From positions 21,141 to 85,140 of the forward strand of contig NZ_JAINVZ010000026.1 in the NCBI RefSeq assembly GCF_019890615.1: DNA of 64,000 nt, in the 5' to 3' direction. This document shows, piece after piece, positions 43,537 to 52,978 of the stretch. Positions within the stretch are counted from its first letter, which is position 1. The number at the start of each line of letters is the position of its first letter. The position numbers and the translations under genes are program-made. This stretch comes from Streptantibioticus parmotrematis (GTDB lineage Bacteria; Actinomycetota; Actinomycetes; Streptomycetales; Streptomycetaceae). Below the pieces are notes generated by a model. That model was not told the DNA's origin, searched no databases, and saw only the letters and a list, made by a program, of their open reading frames with translations.

Positions 43537-44613
43537 TCACACGCCCGCGTAGGAGTGCTTGCCGACGATGAAGACGTTGACGCCGTAGTAGTTGAACAGG
43601 AAGCACGCGAAGCCGATCAGGGCCAGGTAGGCGGCCTTGCGGCCCTTCCATCCGGCGGTGGCGCGGGCGTGCAGGTAGCAGGCGTAGGCGACCCAGGTGA
43701 TGAACGACCAGGTCTCGGTCGGGTCCCAGCCCCAGTAGCGGCCCCACGCGGACTCCGCCCAGATCGAGCCCGCCATGATCGTGAACGTCCACAGCGGGAA
43801 GACCGCCGCGTTGATCCGGTAGGCGAACTTGTCCAGCGTCGCCGCCGCGGGCAGCCGGGCCCACACCGACGCGAAGCGCCCGTTGGCGCGGCCCGCCGCG
43901 AGCGCCACCTCGTAGCGGTCGCGGAACAGGTAGAGGATCGTGGCGACCGCGCCCAGGTGGAAGATCGCGCCGCAGATGATGGCGCAGGAGACGTGGATCC
44001 ACAGCCAGTACGAGTGCAGCGCGGGCACCAGCTGGTCGGAGGAGGTGTAGAGCACCGAGACCGCGAGGCCCAGGTCGAGCAGGACCGCGGTGACCAGGAA
44101 CAGGCCGATCCACCGCACGCTGCGGCCCAGCGCCAGCAGCACCAGGTACGCGGCGACCGCGACCAGGCCCAGCGTGACCGAGAACTCGTACATGTTGCCC
44201 CACGGCGCCCGGTCCACCGACAGGCCGCGGAAGACCACGGCGCCGAAGTGGAGCGCGAACGCGAGCACGGTCAGCGAGATGGCGATCCGCCCGTACAGCT
44301 CGCCCTGCTCGTCGCCGCCGGCCGCGCCCTTGCCGTCCTCGATGCCGCGGTCGTCGCCACCGCGCGTGACGACCTTGGGGCGCTCCAGCACCGCCGTGCC
44401 GCCGCCGCGCTTGGTGACCTTGACGGCCGGGGCGCTCGTGCCGGACCCGGCGGGCAGCGCGGCGGAGGAACGGGCGACCTTGCTGCGGCTGCCGAACGTC
44501 CACTCCGCGATGTGGGCGAGGAAGGCCAGCGTGTAGACGGCCATGGCCGAATAGACCAGGTAATTGCTGAGGTTGGCGAACTGCTCGTTCACCCCGGCGG
44601 CGATGTCGATCAC
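43537..44613 (-). CDS. ccsB: Cytochrome c biogenesis protein CcsB (CcsA-type heme handler)
   Basis: 358 aa with about eight membrane helices. The heme-binding WWD block WAESAWGRYWGWDPTETWSFITW lies at 285-307; flanking conserved His residues are in ALHFGAV (H122), WLWIHVSC (H207) and IFHLGA (H219). A cytoplasmic loop of about 60 residues (45-105) is charged and variable. Known: with ResB it exports heme and attaches it to apocytochromes c (System II). Its ATG overlaps the resB stop. Confidence 0.93.
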   Translation of the reverse strand: MIDIAAGVNEQFANLSNYLVYSAMAVYTLAFLAHIAEWTFGSRSKVARSSAALPAGSGTSAPAVKVTKRGGGTAVLERPKVVTRGGDDRGIEDGKGAAGGDEQGELYGRIAISLTVLAFALHFGAVVFRGLSVDRAPWGNMYEFSVTLGLVAVAAYLVLLALGRSVRWIGLFLVTAVLLDLGLAVSVLYTSSDQLVPALHSYWLWIHVSCAIICGAIFHLGAVATILYLFRDRYEVALAAGRANGRFASVWARLPAAATLDKFAYRINAAVFPLWTFTIMAGSIWAESAWGRYWGWDPTETWSFITWVAYACYLHARATAGWKGRKAAYLALIGFACFLFNYYGVNVFIVGKHSYAGV

Positions 44614-46343
44614 GCGTGCTCCTTGTCCGAGCTGTCCTCAGGGGCGGTGGTGGACGGCGATGCGGGTTCTTCGGGTACGGACGGCGCCTGGGCGTGCACC
44701 ACGTCCACGAGGCGGGCGAGTTCCTCGGCGGCCTTGGGCGACTCGGTGCGGCCGAGCCCGGCCAGCTCCACCACCGTGCGCCCGTCCGCACCGGGCAGCG
44801 CCCGCACCCAGATGCGGCGGCGCTGGATGAACAGCGAGGCGGCCAGGCCCACGAGCATGGCGAGCGCGCTGCCGAGGGCCAGGTCGATGCCGGGCTGGTG
44901 GACGATCTCGAAGTCGGCCCACTGGCTGACGCCGTCGAGCGTGATCGAGCCGGCGCCGTTCGGCAGCTTGAGGGTGTCGCCGACGACCATCGGCATCTTC
45001 AGCGGCTGCCCGCCCACCGTGAACTGGTGCAGGTTCTTGCTGGCGGTGTCCAGCACGTAGACGTTCTGCGGCAGACCCGCGTCCATGCCGAGGTCGCCGT
45101 AGTACGCGGTCAGGAACAGCGTCGGGTTCTTCAGCGCGGGGAAGGTCGACTGCGGGCCCATGACCGGGTCGATGGTCGTGGTCGGGGTGAACAGGCCCGC
45201 GAAGCCCAGCTGCTCGGGCTTGCCCTTGCTGTCGACCGCGTCGGGGACCTTGATGACGCCCTGCGAGGTGAGGTTGCCGTCCTCCGGCAGGAACGGCACC
45301 GGGCCGCTGTAGGCGACGTTGCCCTTGCCGTCCTTGACGGTCACGTTCATCGCGTAGCCGTGGGACGTCAGGTAGATCTTGTTGCCCTCGATGTTCAGCG
45401 GGTCGTTGACGCGGATCCGGGTCTTGTGGTCCTTGTTGTCGGCGCCGAAGTAGGTGACGTCCGCGTAGAACGTGGTCGGGGTGCCCTTGGTCGGGCCCGA
45501 GGTCTGGTACGCGGCGTGGAAGTCGTCGAGCGTGAGGCCGAAGTGCGCCATGTCGTCGGGGTTGAACAGGGCGCCGTGGCTGAGGTCGTCGTACTGCGTC
45601 TGGTTGTTGGTGAAGCCGCCCGCGGGGCCGGGGACGACCAGCTTGGTGCCGTCGGACTTCCACAGCGTGCCCCAGGCGAACGCGATGAGCAGGCCGAACA
45701 GGGCGATGTGGAAGACGAGGTTGCCCGCCTCGCGCAGGTAGCCCTTCTCGGCGGCGAGCGATCCCTCGCCCGGCGCGACCCGGTAGCGGCGGCGGCGCAG
45801 CGTGCCGCGGGCGGCGGTCAGCACGTCGTCGGGGGCGGCGTCGGTGACCCAGGTCGCGTAGGCGGGCATCCGGTCGAGCTTGCGCGGCGCGCGCGGCGGG
45901 TTGCCGCGCAACTGGCCGATGAACTGCCAGCTGCGGGGCAGGATGCACCCGGCCAGCGAGACGAACAGCAGGATGTAGATCGCGGAGAACCACACCGAGC
46001 TGTAGACGTGGAAGAGGCCGAGCTTGGTGTAGACCGGCCCCAGGACGCTGTGGCTCTTGAGGAAGTCGGAGACCTTCACCGGGTTGGTGGAGGTCTGCGG
46101 GATGATCGAGCCGGGGATGGCGGCCAGCGACAGCAGGAACAGCAGGATCAGCGCGACCCGCATCGAGGTCAGCTGCCGCCAGAACCAGCGGGCCCAGCCG
46201 AGCACGCCGAGCCGCGGCCCGCCGGCCGGCCCGTCGCCGGAACCGCTCTCCGGCTCCGCCTCCTCGACCGGTGCGGTGCTCAGCGCCCGCGCGGCGGCGT
46301 CGGACGCGCCGCTGTCCGGCGCGTCGGTGTCAGTCGTGCTCAT
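44610..46343 (-). CDS. resB: Cytochrome c biogenesis protein ResB
   Basis: 577 aa. N-terminal acidic tail, membrane helices around residues 60-85, 115-140 and 205-225, a large extracytoplasmic domain, a last helix at about 510-530 and a charged tail. Signatures: SMRVALILLFLLSLAAIPGSIIPQ and NLVFHIALFGLLIAFAWGTL. Known: ResB (Ccs1) works with CcsB in heme ligation to c-type cytochromes. It is 3 bp downstream of ccdA. Confidence 0.93.
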   Translation of the reverse strand: MSTTDTDAPDSGASDAAARALSTAPVEEAEPESGSGDGPAGGPRLGVLGWARWFWRQLTSMRVALILLFLLSLAAIPGSIIPQTSTNPVKVSDFLKSHSVLGPVYTKLGLFHVYSSVWFSAIYILLFVSLAGCILPRSWQFIGQLRGNPPRAPRKLDRMPAYATWVTDAAPDDVLTAARGTLRRRRYRVAPGEGSLAAEKGYLREAGNLVFHIALFGLLIAFAWGTLWKSDGTKLVVPGPAGGFTNNQTQYDDLSHGALFNPDDMAHFGLTLDDFHAAYQTSGPTKGTPTTFYADVTYFGADNKDHKTRIRVNDPLNIEGNKIYLTSHGYAMNVTVKDGKGNVAYSGPVPFLPEDGNLTSQGVIKVPDAVDSKGKPEQLGFAGLFTPTTTIDPVMGPQSTFPALKNPTLFLTAYYGDLGMDAGLPQNVYVLDTASKNLHQFTVGGQPLKMPMVVGDTLKLPNGAGSITLDGVSQWADFEIVHQPGIDLALGSALAMLVGLAASLFIQRRRIWVRALPGADGRTVVELAGLGRTESPKAAEELARLVDVVHAQAPSVPEEPASPSTTAPEDSSDKEHA

Positions 46344-46346
46344 TGA

Positions 46347-47111
46347 TCAGATCCCCACATTGAAGCCGTTGGACCAGATCTGCATCTGGTAGACGATCCG
46401 GTCCCAGCCCCCCGTCACCAGCAGGACGCCGACCGCGACGAGCATGCCGCCGCCGATCCGCATCACCCACGCATAGTGCCGTTTGACGAAGGCGAACGCG
46501 CCGAGCGCGCGCCGGAACGCTATCGCGGCGACGATGAACGGCACCCCGAGCCCGAAGCAGTACATCGCGGTGAGCAGCGCGCCGCGCCCGGCGCTGGCCT
46601 GGTTGGCGGACAGCGCCAGCGAGGCGGACAGCGTCGGGCCGAGGCACGGCGTCCAGCCCAGGCCGAACAGCACCCCGAGCACCGGGGCCCCGGCCAGGCC
46701 GACGGAGGGCCGCTTGTGCAGCCGGAACTCGCGCTGGAAGAGCCCCGGCACGACGCCCATGAAGGCGATGCCGAGCAGGATGGTGACGACGCCCAGGACG
46801 CGGGTGATCGGCTCCCGGTACTCCTGGAGGGTGTAGCCGAACGTGCCGAACAGCGCGCCGCCGGAGACGAAGACCGCGGTGAAGCCGAGCACGAACAGCG
46901 ACGCGCCGGCCGCCATCCGCCCGCGCCGCGCGTCGCCGAGGTCGGCGCCGGACACCCCGGTGACGTACGACAGGTAGCCCGGCACCAGCGGCAGCACGCA
47001 CGGGGAGAAGAACGACACCAGGCCGCCCAGCAGCGCCACCGGGATCGCCAGCAGCAGCGCCCCGGACAGCACCGTCTGGTTGGGGCCGGCGGCCCCGGCC
47101 AGCAGTGTCAC
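46347..47111 (-). CDS. ccdA: CcdA-type thiol-disulfide electron transporter
   Basis: 254 aa, six membrane helices. The two redox cysteines sit in LVSFFSPCVLPLVPGYLSYVTG and FGLGWTPCLGPTLSA. Known: CcdA moves reducing power across the membrane to ResA for apocytochrome c reduction. The GTG start abuts the resA stop. Confidence 0.92.
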   Translation of the reverse strand: MTLLAGAAGPNQTVLSGALLLAIPVALLGGLVSFFSPCVLPLVPGYLSYVTGVSGADLGDARRGRMAAGASLFVLGFTAVFVSGGALFGTFGYTLQEYREPITRVLGVVTILLGIAFMGVVPGLFQREFRLHKRPSVGLAGAPVLGVLFGLGWTPCLGPTLSASLALSANQASAGRGALLTAMYCFGLGVPFIVAAIAFRRALGAFAFVKRHYAWVMRIGGGMLVAVGVLLVTGGWDRIVYQMQIWSNGFNVGI

Positions 47112-47112
47112 G

Positions 47113-47733
47113 TCACTTCTCCGCGATGATCGGGTCGAGCGCCTTGTTCAGCTGGTCGGTGCTGAGCGCCTCCAGGGCGCGCACCGCGATCTTCCCGTGC
47201 CGGTCGATGATCAGCGTGGTCGGGATGGACTGCGGGGGGAGGCTGCCGTTGGGGAACTTCACCAGCAGCTTGCCCTCGGGGTCGTAGAAGCTCGGGTAGG
47301 TGATCCCGAAGCTGCGCTCGAAGCTCTTGGACTGCGCGGTGGAGTAGTCGCGGATGTTGATGCCGACGAACTGCACGCCCTTGGCCGCGTCCTGCTGCGA
47401 GACCTGGGCGAGGTTGGGCGCCTCGGCGCGGCACGGGTCGCACCACGATCCCCAGACGTTCAGGACGACGACCTTGCCCTTGAACCGGTCGAGGGACAGC
47501 TGCGTGCCGTCGACCGTGGTGCCGGAGATGTCCGGGGCGGTGGGGCGCTTGCCCTGCGGCACGGTGGTGATGACCTTGCTGCTCTGGACGAAGCTGGTGC
47601 CCGACGCGTTCGACGCGGACCCGCCCGAGGCGGCGCTGCACCCGGCCAGGGCGAGCACGAGGGCGGTGCCCGTGGCCAGCGCGGCGGCGGCGCGGTGTCG
47701 GGGGCGCGGATGCGGGACGCGCGGCAGACTCAT
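47113..47733 (-). CDS. resA: ResA-type thioredoxin lipoprotein
   Basis: 206 aa. Lipobox LALAGC with Cys32, then a thioredoxin-like domain with active-site C98-D-P-C101 (WGSWCDPCRAEAP) and the cis-Pro region PTTLIID. Known: it keeps the CXXCH cysteines of apocytochromes reduced before heme attachment. First gene of the resA-ccdA-resB-ccsB operon. Confidence 0.92.
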   Translation of the reverse strand: MSLPRVPHPRPRHRAAAALATGTALVLALAGCSAASGGSASNASGTSFVQSSKVITTVPQGKRPTAPDISGTTVDGTQLSLDRFKGKVVVLNVWGSWCDPCRAEAPNLAQVSQQDAAKGVQFVGINIRDYSTAQSKSFERSFGITYPSFYDPEGKLLVKFPNGSLPPQSIPTTLIIDRHGKIAVRALEALSTDQLNKALDPIIAEK

Positions 47734-47810
47734 GTGAAAAGTTTCGCATGGGGCTTCTGGCGCGTTTTAGCACCCCCCGGCAACGTCCGCCGCGCGCCGC
47801 TCACCAGCGC

Positions 47811-47856
47811 GAACGGCCCGCCGCGCGCCGCGATCGCGGCGGGCGGCGGGCCGTTC
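47811..47856 (-). terminator. Hairpin terminator after the deacetylase-like lipoprotein gene
   Basis: GAACGGCCCGCCGC / GCGGCGGGCCGTTC pair over 14 bp; the loop itself contains the palindrome CCGCGATCGCGG. Confidence 0.75.
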
Positions 47857-47921
47857 GGGGTGGCGGCGGTCACACGGCGCCCGGACCGCGCGTTCCGCAC
47901 GTCACACGTTCCGGGCGGACG

Positions 47922-49151
47922 TCACACGTTCTTGGTGAACTCGCTCCAGCCCTCCGTGGGCTGCTGGCCGACCTCCAGGGTGCGCAGCTTGGCCAGCAGC
48001 CTCGGGTCCTGGGCGTCGAGCCAGTTGACGTACTGGTGGAACGAGACCATCCGGACGTCCTTGTCGCCCTGGGCGGAGATGTGCTTGAGGGCGTTCTCCA
48101 CGGCGTCCATGTAGATGCCGCCGTTCCACTGCTCGAAGTGGTTGCCGATGTAGAAGGGCGCGCGGTTGGTCCGGTAGGCGCGTTCGAAGCCGGCGATGTA
48201 GGCGGCGGTGGCCTGGTCGCGCCAGCCGGGGTAGTTGGACGGGTCGGACTTGGTGGCCGCGTGGGACTGGTTGGCCAGCATGTTGTAGTCCATGGACAGG
48301 ACCTCGAAGTCGTGCCCGGGGAACGGGATGGCCTGGAGCGGCAGGTCCCAGATGTCCTGCTTCTTCGAGGGCCAGATCTGCAGGCCGCCGGGCGAGCTGG
48401 CGTCGTAGCGGAAGCCCATCTTCTTGGCGGTCGGCAGCCACTGGTTCTGGCCGAGCAGGCACGGGGTGCGGCCGCCGATCAGTTCCTTGCGGTAGTCGAA
48501 CGGCAGGGTCTCGACGTCGCTGAACCCGGTGTTGGTCTTCCACTGGGTGACGAAGTCGACCGCCTGCTGGATCTCGCTCTCCCACTGGGCGGAGGTCCAG
48601 TCGCCGACGGTGCCGGTGCCGTCGCAGAAGTGGCCGTTGAAGTGGGTGCCGATCTCGTGGCCCTCCAGCCAGGCGAGGCGCACCTGCTCCAGGGTCATCT
48701 TGATGTGCTCGTCCTTGAAGTACCCGATCGCCGAGGCGCCGACCGGGTTGTTCGGCGGGCGGTACAGGTGCTTCTTGGACTCGGGCAGGCAGTACAGGCC
48801 GGACAGGAAGAAGCTCATCTTCGCGTCGTGGTCCTGGGCGAGCTTGCGGAAGCGGGCGAAGAGCCCGTTGTCCAGCTCACCGGCGCCGTCCCAGGAGAAG
48901 ATCACGAACTGCGGCGGGGTCTGGCCGGGCTCGAGACGCTCGGCCACCGGCTGGAACGGCTGGGCTCCGGTGTACGAGGTGGAGCCGTCGCCGATCGGGG
49001 TGCCGGCGGGCTGCGCCGGTCCGTTCGGGCGGCCGGCGGGTGGGCCGCCGGCCTTCGACTTCGACCCCCCGCCGGCCGAGCAGCCGGCCGCGGCACCCAC
49101 GGCGGCGCCGGCTGTGAGTGCGAGCAAACCCCTTCGCGTCATCGAGCGCAT
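47922..49151 (-). CDS. Polysaccharide deacetylase-like lipoprotein
   Basis: 409 aa from ATG 49151 (GGAG 6 nt upstream). Twin-Arg start MTRRGLLALTAGAA and lipobox Cys24 (GAAAGC) suggest a Tat-exported lipoprotein. A Gly/Pro linker leads to a NodB-like barrel: VIFSWDGAGE (motif 1, D in place of DDG pair), HEIGTHFNGHFC (metal His pair) and a C-terminal VRMVSFHQYVNW. Known: the family is actinobacterial and secreted; the substrate is not known and deacetylase activity is inferred only. Confidence 0.8.
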   Translation of the reverse strand: MRSMTRRGLLALTAGAAVGAAAGCSAGGGSKSKAGGPPAGRPNGPAQPAGTPIGDGSTSYTGAQPFQPVAERLEPGQTPPQFVIFSWDGAGELDNGLFARFRKLAQDHDAKMSFFLSGLYCLPESKKHLYRPPNNPVGASAIGYFKDEHIKMTLEQVRLAWLEGHEIGTHFNGHFCDGTGTVGDWTSAQWESEIQQAVDFVTQWKTNTGFSDVETLPFDYRKELIGGRTPCLLGQNQWLPTAKKMGFRYDASSPGGLQIWPSKKQDIWDLPLQAIPFPGHDFEVLSMDYNMLANQSHAATKSDPSNYPGWRDQATAAYIAGFERAYRTNRAPFYIGNHFEQWNGGIYMDAVENALKHISAQGDKDVRMVSFHQYVNWLDAQDPRLLAKLRTLEVGQQPTEGWSEFTKNV

Positions 49152-49387
49152 GCTGTTCTCCGCCATCCGCGGTCGTTTCTTCCGGTCCACTGACGCCGTG
49201 TCACAGACCCGGGAATCCCATGTCCCACGGGACCCGGCTGACACAGCGGCGACTGTGGGCACCCTGTGAGGCGCACAACCCATTAGACGCGATGTTCGGT
49301 TTGGCGGTTCCTGGCAAACGGCTGAATTTATATGCTGATTGACTCCGACATACGCCATAAAGGGGACATTTTGTAACTAACCGTCAG

Positions 49388-50080
49388 CTAAGCCCCGAAG
49401 CTCTTCGATCCGCTGGGGGCGCTCTTCGCCTTGGCGCCCGCCAGCAGATGCGCCGGGACGAGATCGCGGGCGGGCTCGCTGTAGCCCACCGAGACGATCC
49501 GGTCGCCGCGGTAGGTGAAGCTGGTCAGGCTCGCCAGCGTGCACTGCCGCTTGCGCGGGTCGTGCCAGAGCCTGCGGCGCTCGACGAAGCTGCGCACCAC
49601 CCAGATCGGCAGCTGGTGGCTGACGCAGACCGCCTCGTGGCCGCGCGCGGCGTCCTTGGCGGCGTCCAGCGCGGCGCTCATCCGCACCACCTGGTCCACG
49701 TACGGCTCGCCCCAGCTCGGGCGGAACGGGTTGGTCAGGTACTTCCAGTTCGCCGGCCTGCGCAGCGCGCCGTCGCCGACGCCGAAGGTCTTGCCCTGGA
49801 AGACGTTCTCCGCCTCGATCAACCGGCCGTCGGTGGCGACGTCCAGGCCGTGCGACGCGGCGATCGGCGCGGCGGTCTCCTGCGCCCGTTCCAGCGGGGA
49901 GGCGACGACGTACGTGATGTCACGGTCCGTCAGGTGCTCCGCGACGCGGTCGGCCATCTTCCGGCCCAGCTCGGAGAGGTGGTAGCCGTCGAGGCGGCCG
50001 TAGAGCACGCCGTCGGGGTTGTGGACCTCGCCGTGCCGCATCAGATGGACGACGGTGATCTCCTGGTCGCGGTCGGTCAT
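49388..50080 (-). CDS. Histidine phosphatase family protein (phosphoglycerate-mutase-like)
   Basis: 230 aa from ATG 50080, overlapping the hemL stop (ATGA). Phosphohistidine motif [10 protein letters not shown] at the N-terminus, second His in [11 protein letters not shown], and the Arg/Glu positions [10 protein letters not shown] typical of the family. The substrate is unknown. Tight coupling to hemL is conserved in streptomycetes as I recall it. Confidence 0.88.
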   Translation of the reverse strand: MTDRDQEITVVHLMRHGEVHNPDGVLYGRLDGYHLSELGRKMADRVAEHLTDRDITYVVASPLERAQETAAPIAASHGLDVATDGRLIEAENVFQGKTFGVGDGALRRPANWKYLTNPFRPSWGEPYVDQVVRMSAALDAAKDAARGHEAVCVSHQLPIWVVRSFVERRRLWHDPRKRQCTLASLTSFTYRGDRIVSVGYSEPARDLVPAHLLAGAKAKSAPSGSKSFGA

Positions 50081-51441
50081 CGCCGCTCCCCCTCCTGGTC
50101 GACGTCGGCGGCCTGTCCGGCCTGCGCGGCTTGTCCGGCCTGCGCGGCGGCGCGGGCGGCGGCCGGCAGCGCGGCGGCGATCCGCTCGACGGCGGCGGTG
50201 TCGTGGGCGGCCGAGACGAACCACGACTCGAACGCGGACGGCGGCAGGTAGACGCCCTGCGACAGCATCGAGTGGAAGAACGCGGTGTAGCGGTGCGCCT
50301 CCTGCGTCTTCGCCTCGGCGTAGTCGGTGACCGGCGCGTCGGTGAAGAAGACGGAGAACATGGTCCCCGCGCGCTGCACGCGGTGCGCCACGCCCTCCTT
50401 GGCCAGCGCCTCGGTGATCGCGCCGGTGACGTCGTCGGCCACCCGGTCCAGGTGCGCGTAGACCGCGTCGTCCAGCAGCCGCAGTTGCGCCACGCCCGCC
50501 GCGGTGGCCACCGGGTTACCGGAGAGCGTGCCCGCCTGGTAGACCGGCCCGGCCGGGGCCAGCTTCTCCATCACGTCGGCCCGGCCGCCGAAGGCCGCCG
50601 CCGGGAAGCCGCCGCCCATCACCTTGCCGAAGGTCATCAGGTCAGGCGTGACGCCGTCGATCCCGTACCAGCCGGACTTGGAGACCCGGAAGCCGGTCAT
50701 CACCTCGTCGGAGACGTACAACGCGCCGTTGGTACGGCACAAATCAGCCAATCCCTGGTTGAATCCGGGGAGCGGCGGGACGACGCCCATGTTGCCCGGC
50801 GAGGCCTCGGTGATGACGCAGGCGATCTGGCCCGGGTTGGCCTCGAACGCGGCCCGCACGGCGTCCAGGTCGTTGTACGGCAGCACGATCGTGTCGCCCG
50901 CCTGGGCACCGGTGACGCCGGGGGTGTCGGGCAGCGCGAAGGTGGCGACACCGGAACCGGCGGCGGCCAGCAGCGCGTCTACGTGACCGTGGTAACAACC
51001 GGCGAACTTGATCACCTTGGCCCGCCCGGTGAACCCGCGCGCCAGCCGGATCGCGGACATCGTCGCCTCGGTCCCCGAGGACACCAGCCGCACCCGCTCC
51101 ACGGGCGCCACCCTGGCCACGATCTCCTCCGCCAGCTCGACCTCGCCCTGTCCGGGCGTGCCGAACGACGTGCCGCGCGCCACGGCGGCGAGCACCGCCT
51201 CGGTCACCCGGGGGTGGGCGTGGCCGAGGATCATCGGGCCCCACGAGCACACCAGGTCGACGTACTCCCGGCCGTCCGCGTCGGTCAGGTACGGACCGGT
51301 ACCGGACACCATGAACCGGGGCGTTCCGCCCACGGCGCCGAAGGCACGGACCGGAGAGTTCACGCCACCCGGCGTCACCGCGGCGGCCCGGTCGAAGAGG
51401 GTCTGAGAAACTGGGGCTTCGTACTCGTACGGATTGGTCAC
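50077..51441 (-). CDS. hemL: Glutamate-1-semialdehyde 2,1-aminomutase
   Basis: 454 aa, GTG start. Class III aminotransferase fold: [37 protein letters not shown] (PLP phosphate site), [12 protein letters not shown], and PLP-Lys in [18 protein letters not shown]. The C-terminus carries a short AAQAGQ repeat. Known: it makes 5-aminolevulinate for heme. The heme product links functionally to the cytochrome c maturation genes nearby. Confidence 0.96.
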   Translation of the reverse strand: MTNPYEYEAPVSQTLFDRAAAVTPGGVNSPVRAFGAVGGTPRFMVSGTGPYLTDADGREYVDLVCSWGPMILGHAHPRVTEAVLAAVARGTSFGTPGQGEVELAEEIVARVAPVERVRLVSSGTEATMSAIRLARGFTGRAKVIKFAGCYHGHVDALLAAAGSGVATFALPDTPGVTGAQAGDTIVLPYNDLDAVRAAFEANPGQIACVITEASPGNMGVVPPLPGFNQGLADLCRTNGALYVSDEVMTGFRVSKSGWYGIDGVTPDLMTFGKVMGGGFPAAAFGGRADVMEKLAPAGPVYQAGTLSGNPVATAAGVAQLRLLDDAVYAHLDRVADDVTGAITEALAKEGVAHRVQRAGTMFSVFFTDAPVTDYAEAKTQEAHRYTAFFHSMLSQGVYLPPSAFESWFVSAAHDTAAVERIAAALPAAARAAAQAGQAAQAGQAADVDQEGERR

Positions 51442-51725
51442 GTACCCATCGTCTCAGAGCGCCGCGGCGTTCCCCCGGGGCGGGCGGTACGGGACGGAAT
51501 TCACGTGATCAGGTCTCGACCCTGTATCGCCGGACATCTGAGACGATGATCGGGTTGCGCGGTTGGGCTTGCGAATGGTCGGGTAGTGAAATGCAGCCAG
51601 GTGGCGAACTGGGCGAAGGGGCGGGTGACCGCGGCCCCGAGCGCGCCCGCCCCACCGGCAGGAGGCGCCGGCCGTCCGGCAGTGAGCGTCCGCGAGCCGC
51701 GGAGGGTGGAAGCAGGGGTGGCCGA

Positions 51726-52160
51726 GTGGGGGTGACCTACAAGTACTTCGGCGCGCCCGACGGCGCCACCGCGGCCCGGGTGCCGATCTCCATGCGCCCC
51801 GAGGAACTCGGCGGCGACGAACTCGGCAACGGCATGTTCACGAAGGTCAAGCCGGAAACGATGTCGGCGATGGTCCTCACCGGCATCGAGGGCATCCCGC
51901 TGGCCAAGGTCCCCCCGCTCGAACTCGTCGTCCTCCACCCCGACTACGCGGTCGTCAAGCTCCCGGTCAACGTGGTGGAACCACTGCGCAAGGCGGGCGA
52001 GGAGGAGTTGGGCGCCGCCGCGTTCATCTGGTCCACGGTCCCCGACCGCCGCGGCCCGCGCGACGCGTTCGTCATCTACCAGATGCTCCACGAATGGCAG
52101 GACTTCGCCCACCGCCTCCACGAGGCGGGCCACCAGCTGTACTGCCTGGTCTGGCCGTAG
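51726..52160 (+). CDS. Conserved actinobacterial hypothetical protein
   Basis: 144 aa from GTG 51726 (AGGGG about 8 nt upstream; GTG 51732 is an alternative). No signal peptide or membrane helix. The segments VTYKYFGAPDGATAARVPISMRPEEL, GIEGIPLAKVPPLELVVLHPDYAVVKLP and LHEWQDFAHRLHEAGHQLYCLVWP look well conserved in type but match no family I can name. It is divergent from hemL. Confidence 0.7.
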   Translation: MGVTYKYFGAPDGATAARVPISMRPEELGGDELGNGMFTKVKPETMSAMVLTGIEGIPLAKVPPLELVVLHPDYAVVKLPVNVVEPLRKAGEEELGAAAFIWSTVPDRRGPRDAFVIYQMLHEWQDFAHRLHEAGHQLYCLVWP

Positions 52161-52217
52161 CCCCACCAACTCGCGCCATGTCCGTTGCGGGGGCGCGGGG
52201 TTGATCGCGCCCTCCCC

Positions 52218-52263
52218 CGTCCGATCGTGAACGCCGCGACCGTCCGATCGTGAACGCCGCGAC
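52218..52263. repeat. Tandem duplication of a 23-bp unit
   Basis: Two identical 23-bp copies (unit begins CGTCCGATCGTGAACGCC) in tandem in the convergent intergenic region. Confidence 0.9.
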
Positions 52264-52299
52264 CGCGGGCGGTCGTTGTGCTGGGGACTGCCCGCGGTC
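52261..52299. terminator. Hairpin, probable bidirectional terminator
   Basis: GACCGCGGGC / GCCCGCGGTC form a perfect 10-bp stem with a 19-nt loop between the convergent hypothetical and secreted-protein genes. Confidence 0.55.
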
Positions 52300-52337
52300 G
52301 TGGTGGTGCTGGGGTCGCTGCGATCGTGGTTCCGGTG

Positions 52338-52763
52338 TCAGCGGATGGTGACCGTCGCCGTCGCCGAGGTGCGCTCGACGACGGGGTGGCGGTCGGTCCT
52401 GCTCTTCTGGCCGTAGAGCACCGCGTGGTACTCCTGGGCGCCCTTGTGCGCCGCCTTGACGTGCGCGGTGACCGACGCGTCGGAGCCCGTGGCGACCAGC
52501 GGACTGCAGGACACCTGGTGCCACGCGTGGTTGCCGGTGCGGCTCTGCAGGCAGGCGCGCAGGTAGCTCGCGCTGTCGTCGTCGCCGTGCGCGCTGACCG
52601 TGTAGGTCTGGCCGACCTTCGCGGTGTGCGGCGCGGTGAACGCGAGGTCACCCTTGGCGAACGCCGGTACGGCGGCCGCGGTCACCGCGGCCAGGCCCAG
52701 CGCGCCGACGACGGCCAGCCGGCCGCCCCGGACCCTCATCCCGGTCTTCTTCGTCCTGGTCAT
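52338..52763 (-). CDS. Small secreted protein
   Basis: 141 aa from ATG 52763 (GGGAGGG 7 nt upstream). Signal peptide with RGGRLAVVGALGLAAVTAAAVPAFA and cleavage near residue 36. The mature 105 residues are predicted beta-rich, with two cysteines (LRACLQSR and QVSCSPL) that could form a disulfide. It resembles Ig-like secreted domains in overall pattern, but I recognise no family. Confidence 0.75.
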   Translation of the reverse strand: MTRTKKTGMRVRGGRLAVVGALGLAAVTAAAVPAFAKGDLAFTAPHTAKVGQTYTVSAHGDDDSASYLRACLQSRTGNHAWHQVSCSPLVATGSDASVTAHVKAAHKGAQEYHAVLYGQKSRTDRHPVVERTSATATVTIR

Positions 52764-52978
52764 GGACGTTCCCTCCCGTGGGCCCCTTCCCGTTCGGTGT
52801 GAGGCCCACTTGTTCGTGCGGGCGCCCCGTGCGCCCCACCGACCCACCAGACCGGTTTGCCGTGCGCCTGGTTGCGCGCCCCCCGCGCGCTGTTACGAAT
52901 TCACAACAAAGCAGCCGACCCCGCGCGAATCCACCATTGTGGATACGGGAGTCGACTTCCGGAGTATTCCGTCGGCCG

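Noticed and set aside
52899..52914. Rex-like half-site near the small secreted gene promoter
   Set aside because: Only one half-site (TGTGAA) is preserved, too weak to call.
52929..52944. Inverted repeat ATCCAC-CATT-GTGGAT as an operator or terminator
   Set aside because: Only 6 bp per arm with no U-tract and no known regulator match; could be chance.
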